A DNA stretch of 64,000 bases from Liquorilactobacillus nagelii DSM 13675 (GTDB lineage Bacteria; Bacillota; Bacilli; Lactobacillales; Lactobacillaceae): positions 62,001 to 126,000 of the forward strand of contig NZ_CP049304.1 of assembly GCF_019444005.1 (NCBI RefSeq), read 5' to 3'. How positions within the stretch are numbered: the first letter of the stretch is position 1; each line of letters begins with the position of its first letter. A program made the position numbers and the translations under genes. Positions 26,069-34,766 of this stretch are shown in pieces. Under the pieces are notes generated by a model that had not been told where the DNA came from, did no database searches, and saw only the letters and a list, made by a program, of their open reading frames with translations.

Positions 26069-27058
26069 TTGATTACACTTAAAGATGTTGCCAAATTGGC
26101 TAATGTGGATGTCAGTACTGTATCGCGAGCTATTAACAATACTTCGTATGTACATCCGGATACTAAGTTAAGAATTCTCGAAGCTGTTTCGCAATTAAGT
26201 TATCATCCAAATTTAATTGAAAAAGGTTTGCGAAAGGGTAAACGAAAAACGATTGGGTTAGTAGTTCCGGATATGCAGTTAACAATTTACAATGATCTTG
26301 CTTGTATCATTGAAAAAAATGCTGTTAAGAATGGATATCAAGTTATCTTATGCATCACTAATAATGATATTTCAAATGAAAAAGCTGGACTACAGCGATT
26401 ACGAGATAGTTTTGTCGATGGAATAATTATTGTTGGCACAGGGGCTAACAATCGATTGTTGAGAGATATTGCAGTTGGTGGTTTACCAATAATTCAATTG
26501 ATGCGAGCACAAGATAAAACTCTTAGTAGCGTTGGAGCGGATTATAAGCAGGCTGCAACAGTCGCAACTAGTTGTTTAATTAAACAAGGATGTAAAAAAA
26601 TTGGTCTGTTGAATGGTCCCAAGAATCTTTTCCCTTATGAAAGACGTTTGGTGGGATATCAAGAACAAATTAGGCAAGCAGGATTGCAAGAATATATTTG
26701 TAATTTACCTACATTGAAATCTCAATATTATCAATTTGGTTATGAATCAACGCTAAGTTTAATTCAGCAAGCCAAAAAACTTGATGGGTTATTGGTCGCT
26801 ACCGATACGATGGGAATGGGAGCAATTCGACAACTAAAAAAGCAGCATTATCAAATACCTGAAGAAATTAAAATTATCAGTTTAACGGGATATTCAATTG
26901 GTAGGTATTTAGAGACAACACTTAGTTCGATTGAATTGCCCTTAAAACAAATTGGTATTAGTGCTTTAAATTTGCTATTTAAGAATATCGCCGAGAAACA
27001 AATAGAAACAGAACATAAAATTTATTCTGTAAAATTGATTTTGAGAGAAACTTGTTAA
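26069..27058 (+). CDS. LacI-family regulator heading a catabolic operon
   Basis: A 329-residue protein with the N-terminal HTH block TLKDVAKLANVDVSTVSRAI and hinge, then the sensor domain (about 60-329) including VGLVVPD-like IGLVVPDMQ and TDTMGMGAIRQL. The start is TTG 26069, 7 nt after GAGGAGG (26055-26061). It lies 21 nt upstream of the lyase gene on the same strand with no terminator, so it is probably the first gene of the operon and regulates it in response to the substrate or a pathway intermediate. Confidence 0.92.
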   Translation: MITLKDVAKLANVDVSTVSRAINNTSYVHPDTKLRILEAVSQLSYHPNLIEKGLRKGKRKTIGLVVPDMQLTIYNDLACIIEKNAVKNGYQVILCITNNDISNEKAGLQRLRDSFVDGIIIVGTGANNRLLRDIAVGGLPIIQLMRAQDKTLSSVGADYKQAATVATSCLIKQGCKKIGLLNGPKNLFPYERRLVGYQEQIRQAGLQEYICNLPTLKSQYYQFGYESTLSLIQQAKKLDGLLVATDTMGMGAIRQLKKQHYQIPEEIKIISLTGYSIGRYLETTLSSIELPLKQIGISALNLLFKNIAEKQIETEHKIYSVKLILRETC

Positions 27059-27079
27059 ATTTAAGGAGAGTGAATAATT

Positions 27080-28033
27080 ATGTCAAAAAATAAAACATTC
27101 AAGACAATTTTTCCTGCTATAGCTGTACCTTTTAATGAAGATTATACAATTAATGAGCCCGAGTTCAGAAAGTACATCAATTGGATTGCTTCAATTGATG
27201 GAATTGATGGAGTTGTCTGCAACGGACATACCGGTGAAATCACCGCTTTAAGTCGAGAAGAAAGAAAAAGAGTTGTTGAAATAGTTAATGAAGAAGCTGG
27301 TGACAAATTAACAATTGTTTCTGGAGTTAACAGTGAGAGCACAGAAGGTGCTATTGAAATGGCACGTGACGCTAAAGAAGCTGGTGCAGATGGAATCTTA
27401 TTGATGCCACCACATATGTGGTTAAGATTTGGAATGAATCCGCGAGCACCGTTTGAATATATTAAGGATGTTGCTGATGGTGCTGACATTGATATTATTA
27501 TTCATCTTTATCCAGCGACAACTAAAGCCTTTTATCCAATTGATACCTTACTAAAAATGTGCACAGAAATCCCACATGTTAAAGGAGTCAAAATGGGGAC
27601 ACGAGTTGAACCAATCTATGAACATGATATTCGGGTATTACGTGACAAATCCCCAGAAACAGTTTTATTGACTTGCCATGATGAGACATTGTTAAGCTCA
27701 ATGTTTCCAGGAATGGATGGAGCTATTATTGGATTTGCCGGTTGTATTCCAGAACTGATTACAGCTGCTTGGAAGGCATATGATCATGGAAATATGGAAG
27801 ATATTCATCATTATGATGATTTAATCTACCCAATGGCACAAGCAATTTACGGTGGCGGTCAGCCTTCAGGAGAAGCGCATGCTCGTTTGAAAGAAGCTTT
27901 AGTACAACGCGGAATCTTCTCAAATGCCTTGATGCGTAAGCCAGTCTTACCTTTGAGCCAAGAAGAAAAAGACTGGGTAGCTAAAGGTATTCGTGATAGT
28001 CAAGTAGGAAAAGTCGATCTATTGGTAAAATAG
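27080..28033 (+). CDS. DapA/N-acetylneuraminate lyase superfamily enzyme, substrate unknown
   Basis: A 317-residue TIM-barrel enzyme using a Schiff-base lysine. Lys171 lies in HVKGVKMGT and Tyr144 in IIHLYPATT, matching the catalytic pair. The carboxylate-binding GTTGE motif of classic DapA reads NGHTGE here (48-53), a variant not typical of lysine synthesis. Together with the neighbouring symporter and malic enzyme, this suggests a catabolic aldolase or dehydratase that yields pyruvate or a 2-oxo acid. It follows the LacI gene with an AAGGAGAG ribosome binding site. The actual substrate cannot be inferred from sequence alone. Confidence 0.88.
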   Translation: MSKNKTFKTIFPAIAVPFNEDYTINEPEFRKYINWIASIDGIDGVVCNGHTGEITALSREERKRVVEIVNEEAGDKLTIVSGVNSESTEGAIEMARDAKEAGADGILLMPPHMWLRFGMNPRAPFEYIKDVADGADIDIIIHLYPATTKAFYPIDTLLKMCTEIPHVKGVKMGTRVEPIYEHDIRVLRDKSPETVLLTCHDETLLSSMFPGMDGAIIGFAGCIPELITAAWKAYDHGNMEDIHHYDDLIYPMAQAIYGGGQPSGEAHARLKEALVQRGIFSNALMRKPVLPLSQEEKDWVAKGIRDSQVGKVDLLVK

Positions 28034-28060
28034 TAATTTAATAAGTTGATATTTGAAATG

Positions 28061-28110
28061 GATAGCATAAAACTAATTTGATTTTGATTACTTTTATGCT
28101 GTCTTTTTTT
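28061..28110 (+). terminator. Internal terminator or attenuator between lyase and symporter genes
   Basis: GATAGCATAAAA (28061-28072) pairs with TTTTATGCTGTC (about 28092-28103), followed by TTTTTTT. It lies within the operon, so it may lower expression of the two downstream genes or protect the 3' end of the upstream message. Confidence 0.75.
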
Positions 28111-28134
28111 TAGGGAAAAAGGAGGCAGTCAATT

Positions 28135-29544
28135 ATGTCACTTTTAAGTTCTCAAGCAGTTTTAATAATTATAGGTGTCGCAATAGTCTATATCATTTTT
28201 ACAGGTTATTTGAGTTTAAGATGGAGTGGTCATTCTAACAATGAATTTATGACGGGAAATAAAAATTTGCCGACTTTTGTTGTAGCAGTGCTCCTAATGT
28301 CAGAGTTTATTGGGGCAATGTCAACTATTGGTGCCGCGCAAACAGCATTTACATCAGGATTTGCTGCCGCTTGGTCGATTTTAGCTGCAGTAGTTGGTTT
28401 CATTTTGTACGGTCTTTTATTTGCGGACAAACTTTACAAAACAGGTGGTTTTACAATTTCACATGCAATTGAGCAAAAGTATGGTAAATCAACTAAAATA
28501 ATTGTTTCGATTATTATGATTTATGCTCTGCTGTTGGTAAATGTTAATAATTATATCAGTGGAGCAAGTATTTTGTCAGAAATTTTACAGTTGAAATTGC
28601 CGTTGGCGATGATTATTATTGGGGTTATCAGTACATTTTACTTTTGCATAGGTGGGATGAAAAGTGTAGCCTATGTCACAGTTATTCATACTTTTTTAAA
28701 ATATGTTGGGATCATAGTTGTTTTCATTGCTGCTTTGATGATGACCAAGGGAATTGCTCCAATTAAAGCGGCTTTGCCAGCGTATTATTTCTCAGCAACA
28801 GGGCATGTAGGATTAGCTACAATTATTGGCTGGATAATAACAATTACAGGGGCAATATTTTCAACACAGTTTATTGTCCAGGCAATTTCATCTTCTCGAA
28901 ATAGTCATGAGGCACGAAAAGCTTCTTTTATTGCCGCCTTGTTAGCATTTCCACTTGGACTGATGGTAGCTGTAATTGGAATATGCGCGCGATATCTTTT
29001 TCCTAAAATCAATAATTTGTATGCGCTTACAATATTTTTGCGTCACATTAATGTTTGGTTATCTGCTTTGGTAGCAACAGGACTACTAGCATCAGTCTTT
29101 ATCGGGGTTAGCGCGGTTGCGTTAGGGATTGTTTCTTTAATTGTAGATGATTTTTATGTACCACATTGGAAGCCAACACCAGAAAAACAACTAAAAGTTA
29201 CGCGAATTATTTCTTTGGTTGTTGGTTTTACACCATTAGTTTTTGCATTTGCTACACCGCAAATTCTTGCATTATCATTTTTCACAAAGGCGTTACGAGT
29301 GTCAATCACGATTGTAGCAGTTGTGGCTTTTTACCTGCCAGCTTTCAGTGATACTAAAGGAGCAAATATTGCATTAGTTGGGACAACATTTATTTCCACA
29401 GCTTGGTTTTTATTAGGAGATCCATTCGGAATCAGTGATATTTATGTAGCATTATTATCGCCATTGATTTTGATGCTCCTTTGGAGAATGTTTGAAATTT
29501 TTACCAAAAATACAGGTAATAAAGCGTTACACCAAGAAAAATAA
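28135..29544 (+). CDS. Sodium:solute symporter (SSS) family transporter
   Basis: A 469-residue protein with about 13 membrane helices. Early features are the polar NNEFMTGNKNLPTFVVAVLL segment, which matches the SSS family start, and SEFIGAMSTIGAAQTAF. It would take up an organic acid, sugar acid or similar solute with sodium. Placed between a lyase and malic enzyme under a LacI regulator, it most likely imports the substrate of the pathway. The ribosome binding site AAAGGAGG is strong. No signature identifies the substrate. Confidence 0.9.
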   Translation: MSLLSSQAVLIIIGVAIVYIIFTGYLSLRWSGHSNNEFMTGNKNLPTFVVAVLLMSEFIGAMSTIGAAQTAFTSGFAAAWSILAAVVGFILYGLLFADKLYKTGGFTISHAIEQKYGKSTKIIVSIIMIYALLLVNVNNYISGASILSEILQLKLPLAMIIIGVISTFYFCIGGMKSVAYVTVIHTFLKYVGIIVVFIAALMMTKGIAPIKAALPAYYFSATGHVGLATIIGWIITITGAIFSTQFIVQAISSSRNSHEARKASFIAALLAFPLGLMVAVIGICARYLFPKINNLYALTIFLRHINVWLSALVATGLLASVFIGVSAVALGIVSLIVDDFYVPHWKPTPEKQLKVTRIISLVVGFTPLVFAFATPQILALSFFTKALRVSITIVAVVAFYLPAFSDTKGANIALVGTTFISTAWFLLGDPFGISDIYVALLSPLILMLLWRMFEIFTKNTGNKALHQEK

Positions 29545-29560
29545 TTAAGAGGGAATTTTG

Positions 29561-30718
29561 ATGAAGCAGTTAAATAATGAGCAATTAAAAGTTTTAAAAT
29601 CTCATCAACAAAATATTGGTGTTCTAGAAATTAAAGCGGATTTGAAAATTGAAAATCGAAAAGATTTAAGCTTGGCATATACACCTGGAGTAGCAATCTT
29701 AGCAGAAATAATTAAAGAATTTCCTGAAACCAAGAATAACTATACGATGAGTGGAAAATTAGTTGCAGTAATTACAGATGGAACGGCGGTTTTAGGTTTA
29801 GGAAATATCGGCCCAATTTCTGGGTTGCCAGTTGTTGAAGCAAAGGCGCTAATTTATAAAGATTTAGCGGGGATTAATGCTTTACCATTGGGAATTAAGC
29901 AAACTAACGTCTTAGAAACCGTTGCAACAATTAAGAATATTAGTGATAGTTTTGCTGGAATTCATTTGGAGGACATAGCAGCTCCTCGCTGTTTTGAAAT
30001 TGAAGAAAGGCTGCAGCGTGAGTTAGATATACCGGTTTATCATGATGACCAAGAGGGAACAGCAATTGTGGTGTTAGCAGGCTTAATTAATGCTGCTAAG
30101 GTTTGTGGTAAAGAGTTGAAGAAGATGTATATTTTAATTAATGGAGTAGGGGCTGCTGGAGTAGCAATTGCCAAATTATTGCATGCGGTAGGATTTGAAA
30201 ACCTAACGCTACTTGATCAACAAGGGGTGATTACTTCACAAACAATTACTGCAAACAAATGGCAACTTGAGGCAGCGAGCGGAACAAAAAGAGCTGTATC
30301 CGGTGAATCATTAATAGATGCAATAAAAGGCCAAGATGTATTTATTGGCGTTTCGGTTGGAGAAATATTGAATTCAGAAATGATAAAAATGATGAACTCT
30401 AGGCCAATTATTTTTGCGCTAGCCAACCCAATTCCAGAAATTATGCCTAAAACTGCAGTTGAGGCGGGAGCGGCTATTATCGCAACTGGGTCTAGTGAAT
30501 ATCCTAATCAAATTAATAATATTTTGGTTTTTCCAGGAATGTTTAAAGGATTACTTGAACAAGGAATTAAAAAAATAACTTTCGAACTTGAAGAAAAAAT
30601 TGCTCAAGCGATTGCTGGACTAGTAAAGGATCCTTCTAAAAATAAAATAGTTCCCAATGTACTTGATCCAAAAGTAGTTAAAACTGTTTCGGAAGTTTTT
30701 AAAAAAATTTATAACTAA
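29561..30718 (+). CDS. Malic enzyme, short bacterial form
   Basis: A 385-residue enzyme that oxidatively decarboxylates malate to pyruvate. It shows DLSLAYTPGVA, the metal-binding EDIAAPRCFEIE block, DDQEGTAIVVLAG, the dinucleotide-binding NGVGAAGVAIAKLL and a late FALANPIPEI. The length matches the short form (no PTA domain). I use ATG 29561, 6 nt after GAGGG, instead of the overlapping TTG at 29558. It is 16 nt behind the symporter. In this operon it could use malate or oxaloacetate arising from the catabolised compound, or help balance redox. Confidence 0.92.
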   Translation: MKQLNNEQLKVLKSHQQNIGVLEIKADLKIENRKDLSLAYTPGVAILAEIIKEFPETKNNYTMSGKLVAVITDGTAVLGLGNIGPISGLPVVEAKALIYKDLAGINALPLGIKQTNVLETVATIKNISDSFAGIHLEDIAAPRCFEIEERLQRELDIPVYHDDQEGTAIVVLAGLINAAKVCGKELKKMYILINGVGAAGVAIAKLLHAVGFENLTLLDQQGVITSQTITANKWQLEAASGTKRAVSGESLIDAIKGQDVFIGVSVGEILNSEMIKMMNSRPIIFALANPIPEIMPKTAVEAGAAIIATGSSEYPNQINNILVFPGMFKGLLEQGIKKITFELEEKIAQAIAGLVKDPSKNKIVPNVLDPKVVKTVSEVFKKIYN

Positions 30719-30723
30719 TCATT

Positions 30724-30779
30724 AAAAAACTGATCCTAAAAGCAAACGTAATGTCGTTAAGCTTTTAAGATCAGTTTTT
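30724..30779 (+). terminator. Bidirectional terminator between malic enzyme and dlt-linked hydrolase
   Basis: AAAAAACTGATC and GATCAGTTTTT form the outer stem, with AAAAGC and GCTTTT pairing inside. The loop is about 18 nt. Confidence 0.85.
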
Positions 30780-30794
30780 GATATTTTCTATCAA

Positions 30795-31955
30795 TTAAGC
30801 AGGATTAATAATTTGATATAGCTGACTAGTAAGGGTTGTTTGAATCGCTGCTTTGGAATTCCAGTGGTTAGTCAATAAGACAACAGCATCTTGTCCACTT
30901 GAGCTCATTGCGACACTACTTTCAAAGCCAAACCCAATTCCATGTATTCGGTTAAATTGGGTTAACGGGTACATACCAGCTACGTAAGGATCTTTTGAAG
31001 TAGTTTGATATAGTTCAGCTTTACTTTGACTCGAAAGTAAAGTTCCATTACGTAACGCTGCAAGTGATTGATACAGATCCCAAACACTCATATAAATATT
31101 ACTAGCACCAAATTCTCGCGAAATTTCGTATTGCTTAATCTTTTGAGCTTGCCATTGATTATTATTAAAGTTATAACCAATCGGTTGCTGGGGATTATTG
31201 AGATACATAAAACCAGTATTTGTTAAGTTCAACTTATCAATTATTTTTTGTTTGATCAGTTTCTCGTAACTTGTTCCAGTTAGTTTGGTTACCACACCAG
31301 CTAAAAGAGTATAGTTAACCTCTTGGTAATTAAATTTTCCTAGTTGTTGGCTGCTATATTTGAGATGGCTCAAATTATACTTCAAGACGCCTTCATCGGA
31401 AGCTAAATAATTCATTTGTTTTGGTAATTGGTAACCAGAACACATATTTAACATATCTCGAATGGTAACAGTTTGTCCGCCGGGAATTTTAGGGTAGAAC
31501 TTACCGATTTTATCAGTAAAATTCAACCGATGTTCTTGAATTAGCTGCATTATTAAATAAGCCGTTAATCCTTTTTGAATCGAATTAATTGGATAAACAG
31601 AATTAATTTGATTCAATTTTCCGGTGGTGTTGTTGGCATTGCCAAAAGCTTGTAAGTAGATAATTTTACCATTTTTAACTAACAAGCAGGTACCACTAAA
31701 CTTATTTTTGTCGAGTTGTTTTTGTATCGCAGTTTTCTCAACGCTAGGTAAAGAATCAACTTTTTCAGCGGGTTCATGATTAACAAATTTAATGCCATCA
31801 CGAGTATACGTCAATTGTTGAAGATGCTTTGAAGTTACGGGCTTTTCTTGCCCAGCTCTCACACTATTTTTATACTTAAAAAACCCACCGACTAAAACAA
31901 ACCCCATCAATCCCAATAAGATAGTTGTCATTAAAACTGCATAAAATTTTTTCAT
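30795..31955 (-). CDS. Serine hydrolase at end of dlt operon, DltE/PbpX2-like
   Basis: A 386-residue beta-lactamase-fold protein with one N-terminal membrane helix (about 5-25), so it should face outward. The SxxK motif is SIQK (Ser125, Lys128). The second motif is Tyr210 in NYQEVNY, in place of the usual YxN, and a HGIGFGFES block takes the HxG position. From memory, L. plantarum DltE uses Ser128 and Tyr213; the same 85-residue spacing is seen here. DltE removes D-alanine from lipoteichoic acid. The gene starts 28 nt after dltD with AAAGGAAG, so it belongs to the operon. A D,D-carboxypeptidase is the alternative. Confidence 0.82.
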   Translation of the reverse strand: MKKFYAVLMTTILLGLMGFVLVGGFFKYKNSVRAGQEKPVTSKHLQQLTYTRDGIKFVNHEPAEKVDSLPSVEKTAIQKQLDKNKFSGTCLLVKNGKIIYLQAFGNANNTTGKLNQINSVYPINSIQKGLTAYLIMQLIQEHRLNFTDKIGKFYPKIPGGQTVTIRDMLNMCSGYQLPKQMNYLASDEGVLKYNLSHLKYSSQQLGKFNYQEVNYTLLAGVVTKLTGTSYEKLIKQKIIDKLNLTNTGFMYLNNPQQPIGYNFNNNQWQAQKIKQYEISREFGASNIYMSVWDLYQSLAALRNGTLLSSQSKAELYQTTSKDPYVAGMYPLTQFNRIHGIGFGFESSVAMSSSGQDAVVLLTNHWNSKAAIQTTLTSQLYQIINPA

Positions 31956-31983
31956 TCAGTTACTTCCTTTAAGCAAGACTCAA

Positions 31984-33267
31984 TTATTCATGGGAGAATG
32001 CCTTGAGGTTTTGTTCAGTTGGTTCAAGTTGTTGCCAATTTTTGTTTAAGAATTTCTGTTGTAAGTGATAATTTGTTTTTTGGTTTTTTTGAGCCATAAA
32101 ATTGGCAACGCGTTTATCAAATTTAACCCAACCGACCCAACCAATATGAATAGTATCTTCCATAAAGTAGGGAGTGTTCCCTTGATGCGAGTAATCGGCA
32201 ATGTTGTTAAAGCCTTGCTGATGCAATTGATACTTAATTTTACGGACAGATTGGTAATACATCTTCATGTCCAGTCCAGTGTAATTAGCCCATTTACTGT
32301 TTATAGGTTGAATCATAAATAAAACCTGGGTATGCTGCTTAGCAAACTGTTTTAAAACTAACTCGAAATCTGAATACTCAGGTGATTTCAAATAGTCAAA
32401 GTTTTTTTCCGCGTTTTTTAACATCGCTTTTTTTGATTTAACTCGACTAGCATAAAAACTATTTAAAATACCAAATTGATTATTGGTAGTTTGTTGTTTG
32501 GCATCACTACGAGCTAAGCTTTTTAGGTCTTGATAATTATACTTAGCAGGTAGACGATCGATTTTAGGAGCAATACGTTTTTCGTAATTTTCATTCGGAC
32601 GAAAACGTGAGAATAACTGGTCTTCGTGAATTAAAAATTTACGTTGAATTGCAATTGTTTGATAATTTACCCAAGTTAACTTATGACCGGTAGCAATCTC
32701 ATGAGCCATTTGACCAACGCGGTCGTTAGCACCGAGAAGCTGAACTAACCGGCGAGCGAAGTAACGATCATAAGCAGAGTTTGGATCAGCATGTTGCAGC
32801 CAAGTTAAATCTGCTAGGTCGCCATTGTAATATTTAAAGGCCGCTGGAGAGATCCCTTGTTTAACAAACCACTGTGGTGAAATAATAAAGACTGCTTTTC
32901 GGTTTTTAAGTTGGGGCATAATTGTTTCCATCGATAAAACTTGTGGCAACGATTGCGCACCCTTTTTCCCTAAAAGAAAAGGTCGATAATTATGATATCT
33001 GGCAGCCATTACAGAAGGATGAAAACGATCCATCCGTTCTAATTCACTAGAACCAAAAAACGGAACATAATGAGTAGTTTTGTTATCCAAGGCTTGCTTT
33101 TTTAAAAATTGATTTTTAAAAGTTGCTGTATCAAGCGAAACAGCAGCCTCTTTCAAAGTTTGCGAAGAAACTTTGAAATTTAACGGTAATAAGAAAAGGC
33201 CAATCAGCATTAAAACGGCAATTATGATTGGACCGAAAATCGGCCACAGTCGGTAATTTTTTTTCAC
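31984..33267 (-). CDS. dltD: DltD, D-alanyl-lipoteichoic acid biosynthesis protein
   Basis: A 427-residue protein with one N-terminal membrane helix and an extracellular SGNH-like hydrolase domain. HYVPFFGSSELERMDRFHPS contains the catalytic Ser, and IHIGWVGWVKF near the C-terminus supplies the His. DltD completes transfer of D-alanine to lipoteichoic acid. The GTG start overlaps the dltC stop by 4 nt, so translation is coupled. Confidence 0.95.
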   Translation of the reverse strand: MKKNYRLWPIFGPIIIAVLMLIGLFLLPLNFKVSSQTLKEAAVSLDTATFKNQFLKKQALDNKTTHYVPFFGSSELERMDRFHPSVMAARYHNYRPFLLGKKGAQSLPQVLSMETIMPQLKNRKAVFIISPQWFVKQGISPAAFKYYNGDLADLTWLQHADPNSAYDRYFARRLVQLLGANDRVGQMAHEIATGHKLTWVNYQTIAIQRKFLIHEDQLFSRFRPNENYEKRIAPKIDRLPAKYNYQDLKSLARSDAKQQTTNNQFGILNSFYASRVKSKKAMLKNAEKNFDYLKSPEYSDFELVLKQFAKQHTQVLFMIQPINSKWANYTGLDMKMYYQSVRKIKYQLHQQGFNNIADYSHQGNTPYFMEDTIHIGWVGWVKFDKRVANFMAQKNQKTNYHLQQKFLNKNWQQLEPTEQNLKAFSHE

Positions 33268-33512
33268 TTTTGTAACTTCCTTATTTGATCACAGATTTTG
33301 TCTAAGGTATCCCATTGTGAACGATCAAATTCTGAAACAGGAACTTCAATATCAAGCTCATCTTGAAGTTGAACTAACAACTCAACAGTTCCCATTGAAT
33401 CAAGGAATCCGTTACCAAAAAGGTCTTGGCCATCCCATCCCTTAACTGTTTCTTCATCAGTAGAAGTTACATCGGCTAAAACTTCAATTACTTTGTTTTT
33501 AATATCATCCAT
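33264..33512 (-). CDS. dltC: DltC, D-alanyl carrier protein
   Basis: An 82-residue acyl-carrier-type protein. Ser39 in GNGFLDSMGTVELL takes the phosphopantetheine arm on which DltA loads D-alanine. Length is normal. It lies 27 nt after dltB and overlaps dltD by 4 nt. The ribosome binding site is weak (GAAAGTAG), so coupling to dltB translation may matter. Confidence 0.97.
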   Translation of the reverse strand: MDDIKNKVIEVLADVTSTDEETVKGWDGQDLFGNGFLDSMGTVELLVQLQDELDIEVPVSEFDRSQWDTLDKICDQIRKLQK

Positions 33513-33539
33513 TAAAATTCACTACTTTCTTTTTATTTT

Positions 33540-34766
33540 TTAAAATTTCCCGCCAAACCAAAACCGATTTAAAAAACCGGAGAAAAGCAGGAAGCTTAAC
33601 ATGACAAAATTGAAGGTGATTACAATCGCAATAAATTCAGTAAATTTATTATGTGGTAACCATTTCAAGTGTTTCTTCTTTAAACGTAGCCACCAATCAT
33701 TGATGATTAGCCCCAAGCCATGCATCAATCCATAAAGAATGTAATACCAAGTCAAGCCATGCCAACAGCCCATCACAAACATATTTAGAAGGTAGGCCAG
33801 TGAAGACAAGGTGTTGCGGTTTTTAATCCATTTATGGCGAGTAGCGGTAAAAACAAAACGCATAAAGATATAATCACGGAACCAAAACGACAAAGTCATA
33901 TGCCAACGATTCCAGAACTCTTTAATGTTCTTTGATAAGAACGGTTTATTGAAGTTCATTGGCGTTTTGACACCCATCAAATAACTGATGGCAACTGCAA
34001 ATAATGAATAGCCAGCAAAATCAAAGAAAAGATACAAGCCATAGACATACATGACGCCTACTAGGTACCAAGTGAAATGCGGACTGTAAAACATAGCTTT
34101 AGCTTCAAGCATTGGTAGTAAACGTGAGCCCAAAAAATAGGAAAGGACAAATTTATACAAAAATCCTAAGAACAAGTAATGTACGGCTTTATCAACCATA
34201 CCAAGATATTCTTGTCGGTCAGGAACTTTTTGATAGTCTTTTTCAAAACGCCGAAAACGATCAATTGGTCCCGAAGTAATGGCCGGCATGAATGCCATAA
34301 AGCGAATAAAATGTCCCGTGTTAAATTCTTTAATAGCTCCATCACGGATCTCAATCAAAGTTCCTACAGCTCGGAAAGTTAAATAACTGATTCCTAAGAA
34401 CCCAATAAGCGAATTTTTGCCCGAAACTGCTGGAGTAACCTTGACAATAATTATTGGGATCAATAACAAAAGTGTCCAGAGATAGAAGACTAAGTTGTTA
34501 TTAGCTTTTTTTCGATATTTGAAGTAAATTAATACTAAAATTGTTTGCCAAGCAAGGAAAGCAATCAATGCAATCAGTTGCGGCCAACTGCTGGCATCAA
34601 ACATCAAATAAATGAATACAATGTTCACTAAGACTTCATATTTAACTAGTCGTTTTCCAAAATACAGGCTGATTACCAAAGGCGTGATTGCCAACAATAA
34701 GTAGATAAAATAAATTGGCGTCCCGTAAACTTTTAAATTCGGGAGGCTGTTAAGAATATCAATCAA
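33540..34766 (-). CDS. dltB: DltB, MBOAT-family D-alanyl transfer protein
   Basis: A 408-residue polytopic membrane protein. It has the MBOAT blocks FWNRWHMTLSFWFRDYIFM and CWHGLTWYYILYGLMHG with the conserved histidine. It moves D-alanine from DltC across the membrane. The TTG start overlaps the dltA stop by 4 nt, indicating coupled translation. Confidence 0.96.
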   Translation of the reverse strand: MIDILNSLPNLKVYGTPIYFIYLLLAITPLVISLYFGKRLVKYEVLVNIVFIYLMFDASSWPQLIALIAFLAWQTILVLIYFKYRKKANNNLVFYLWTLLLLIPIIIVKVTPAVSGKNSLIGFLGISYLTFRAVGTLIEIRDGAIKEFNTGHFIRFMAFMPAITSGPIDRFRRFEKDYQKVPDRQEYLGMVDKAVHYLFLGFLYKFVLSYFLGSRLLPMLEAKAMFYSPHFTWYLVGVMYVYGLYLFFDFAGYSLFAVAISYLMGVKTPMNFNKPFLSKNIKEFWNRWHMTLSFWFRDYIFMRFVFTATRHKWIKNRNTLSSLAYLLNMFVMGCWHGLTWYYILYGLMHGLGLIINDWWLRLKKKHLKWLPHNKFTEFIAIVITFNFVMLSFLLFSGFLNRFWFGGKF

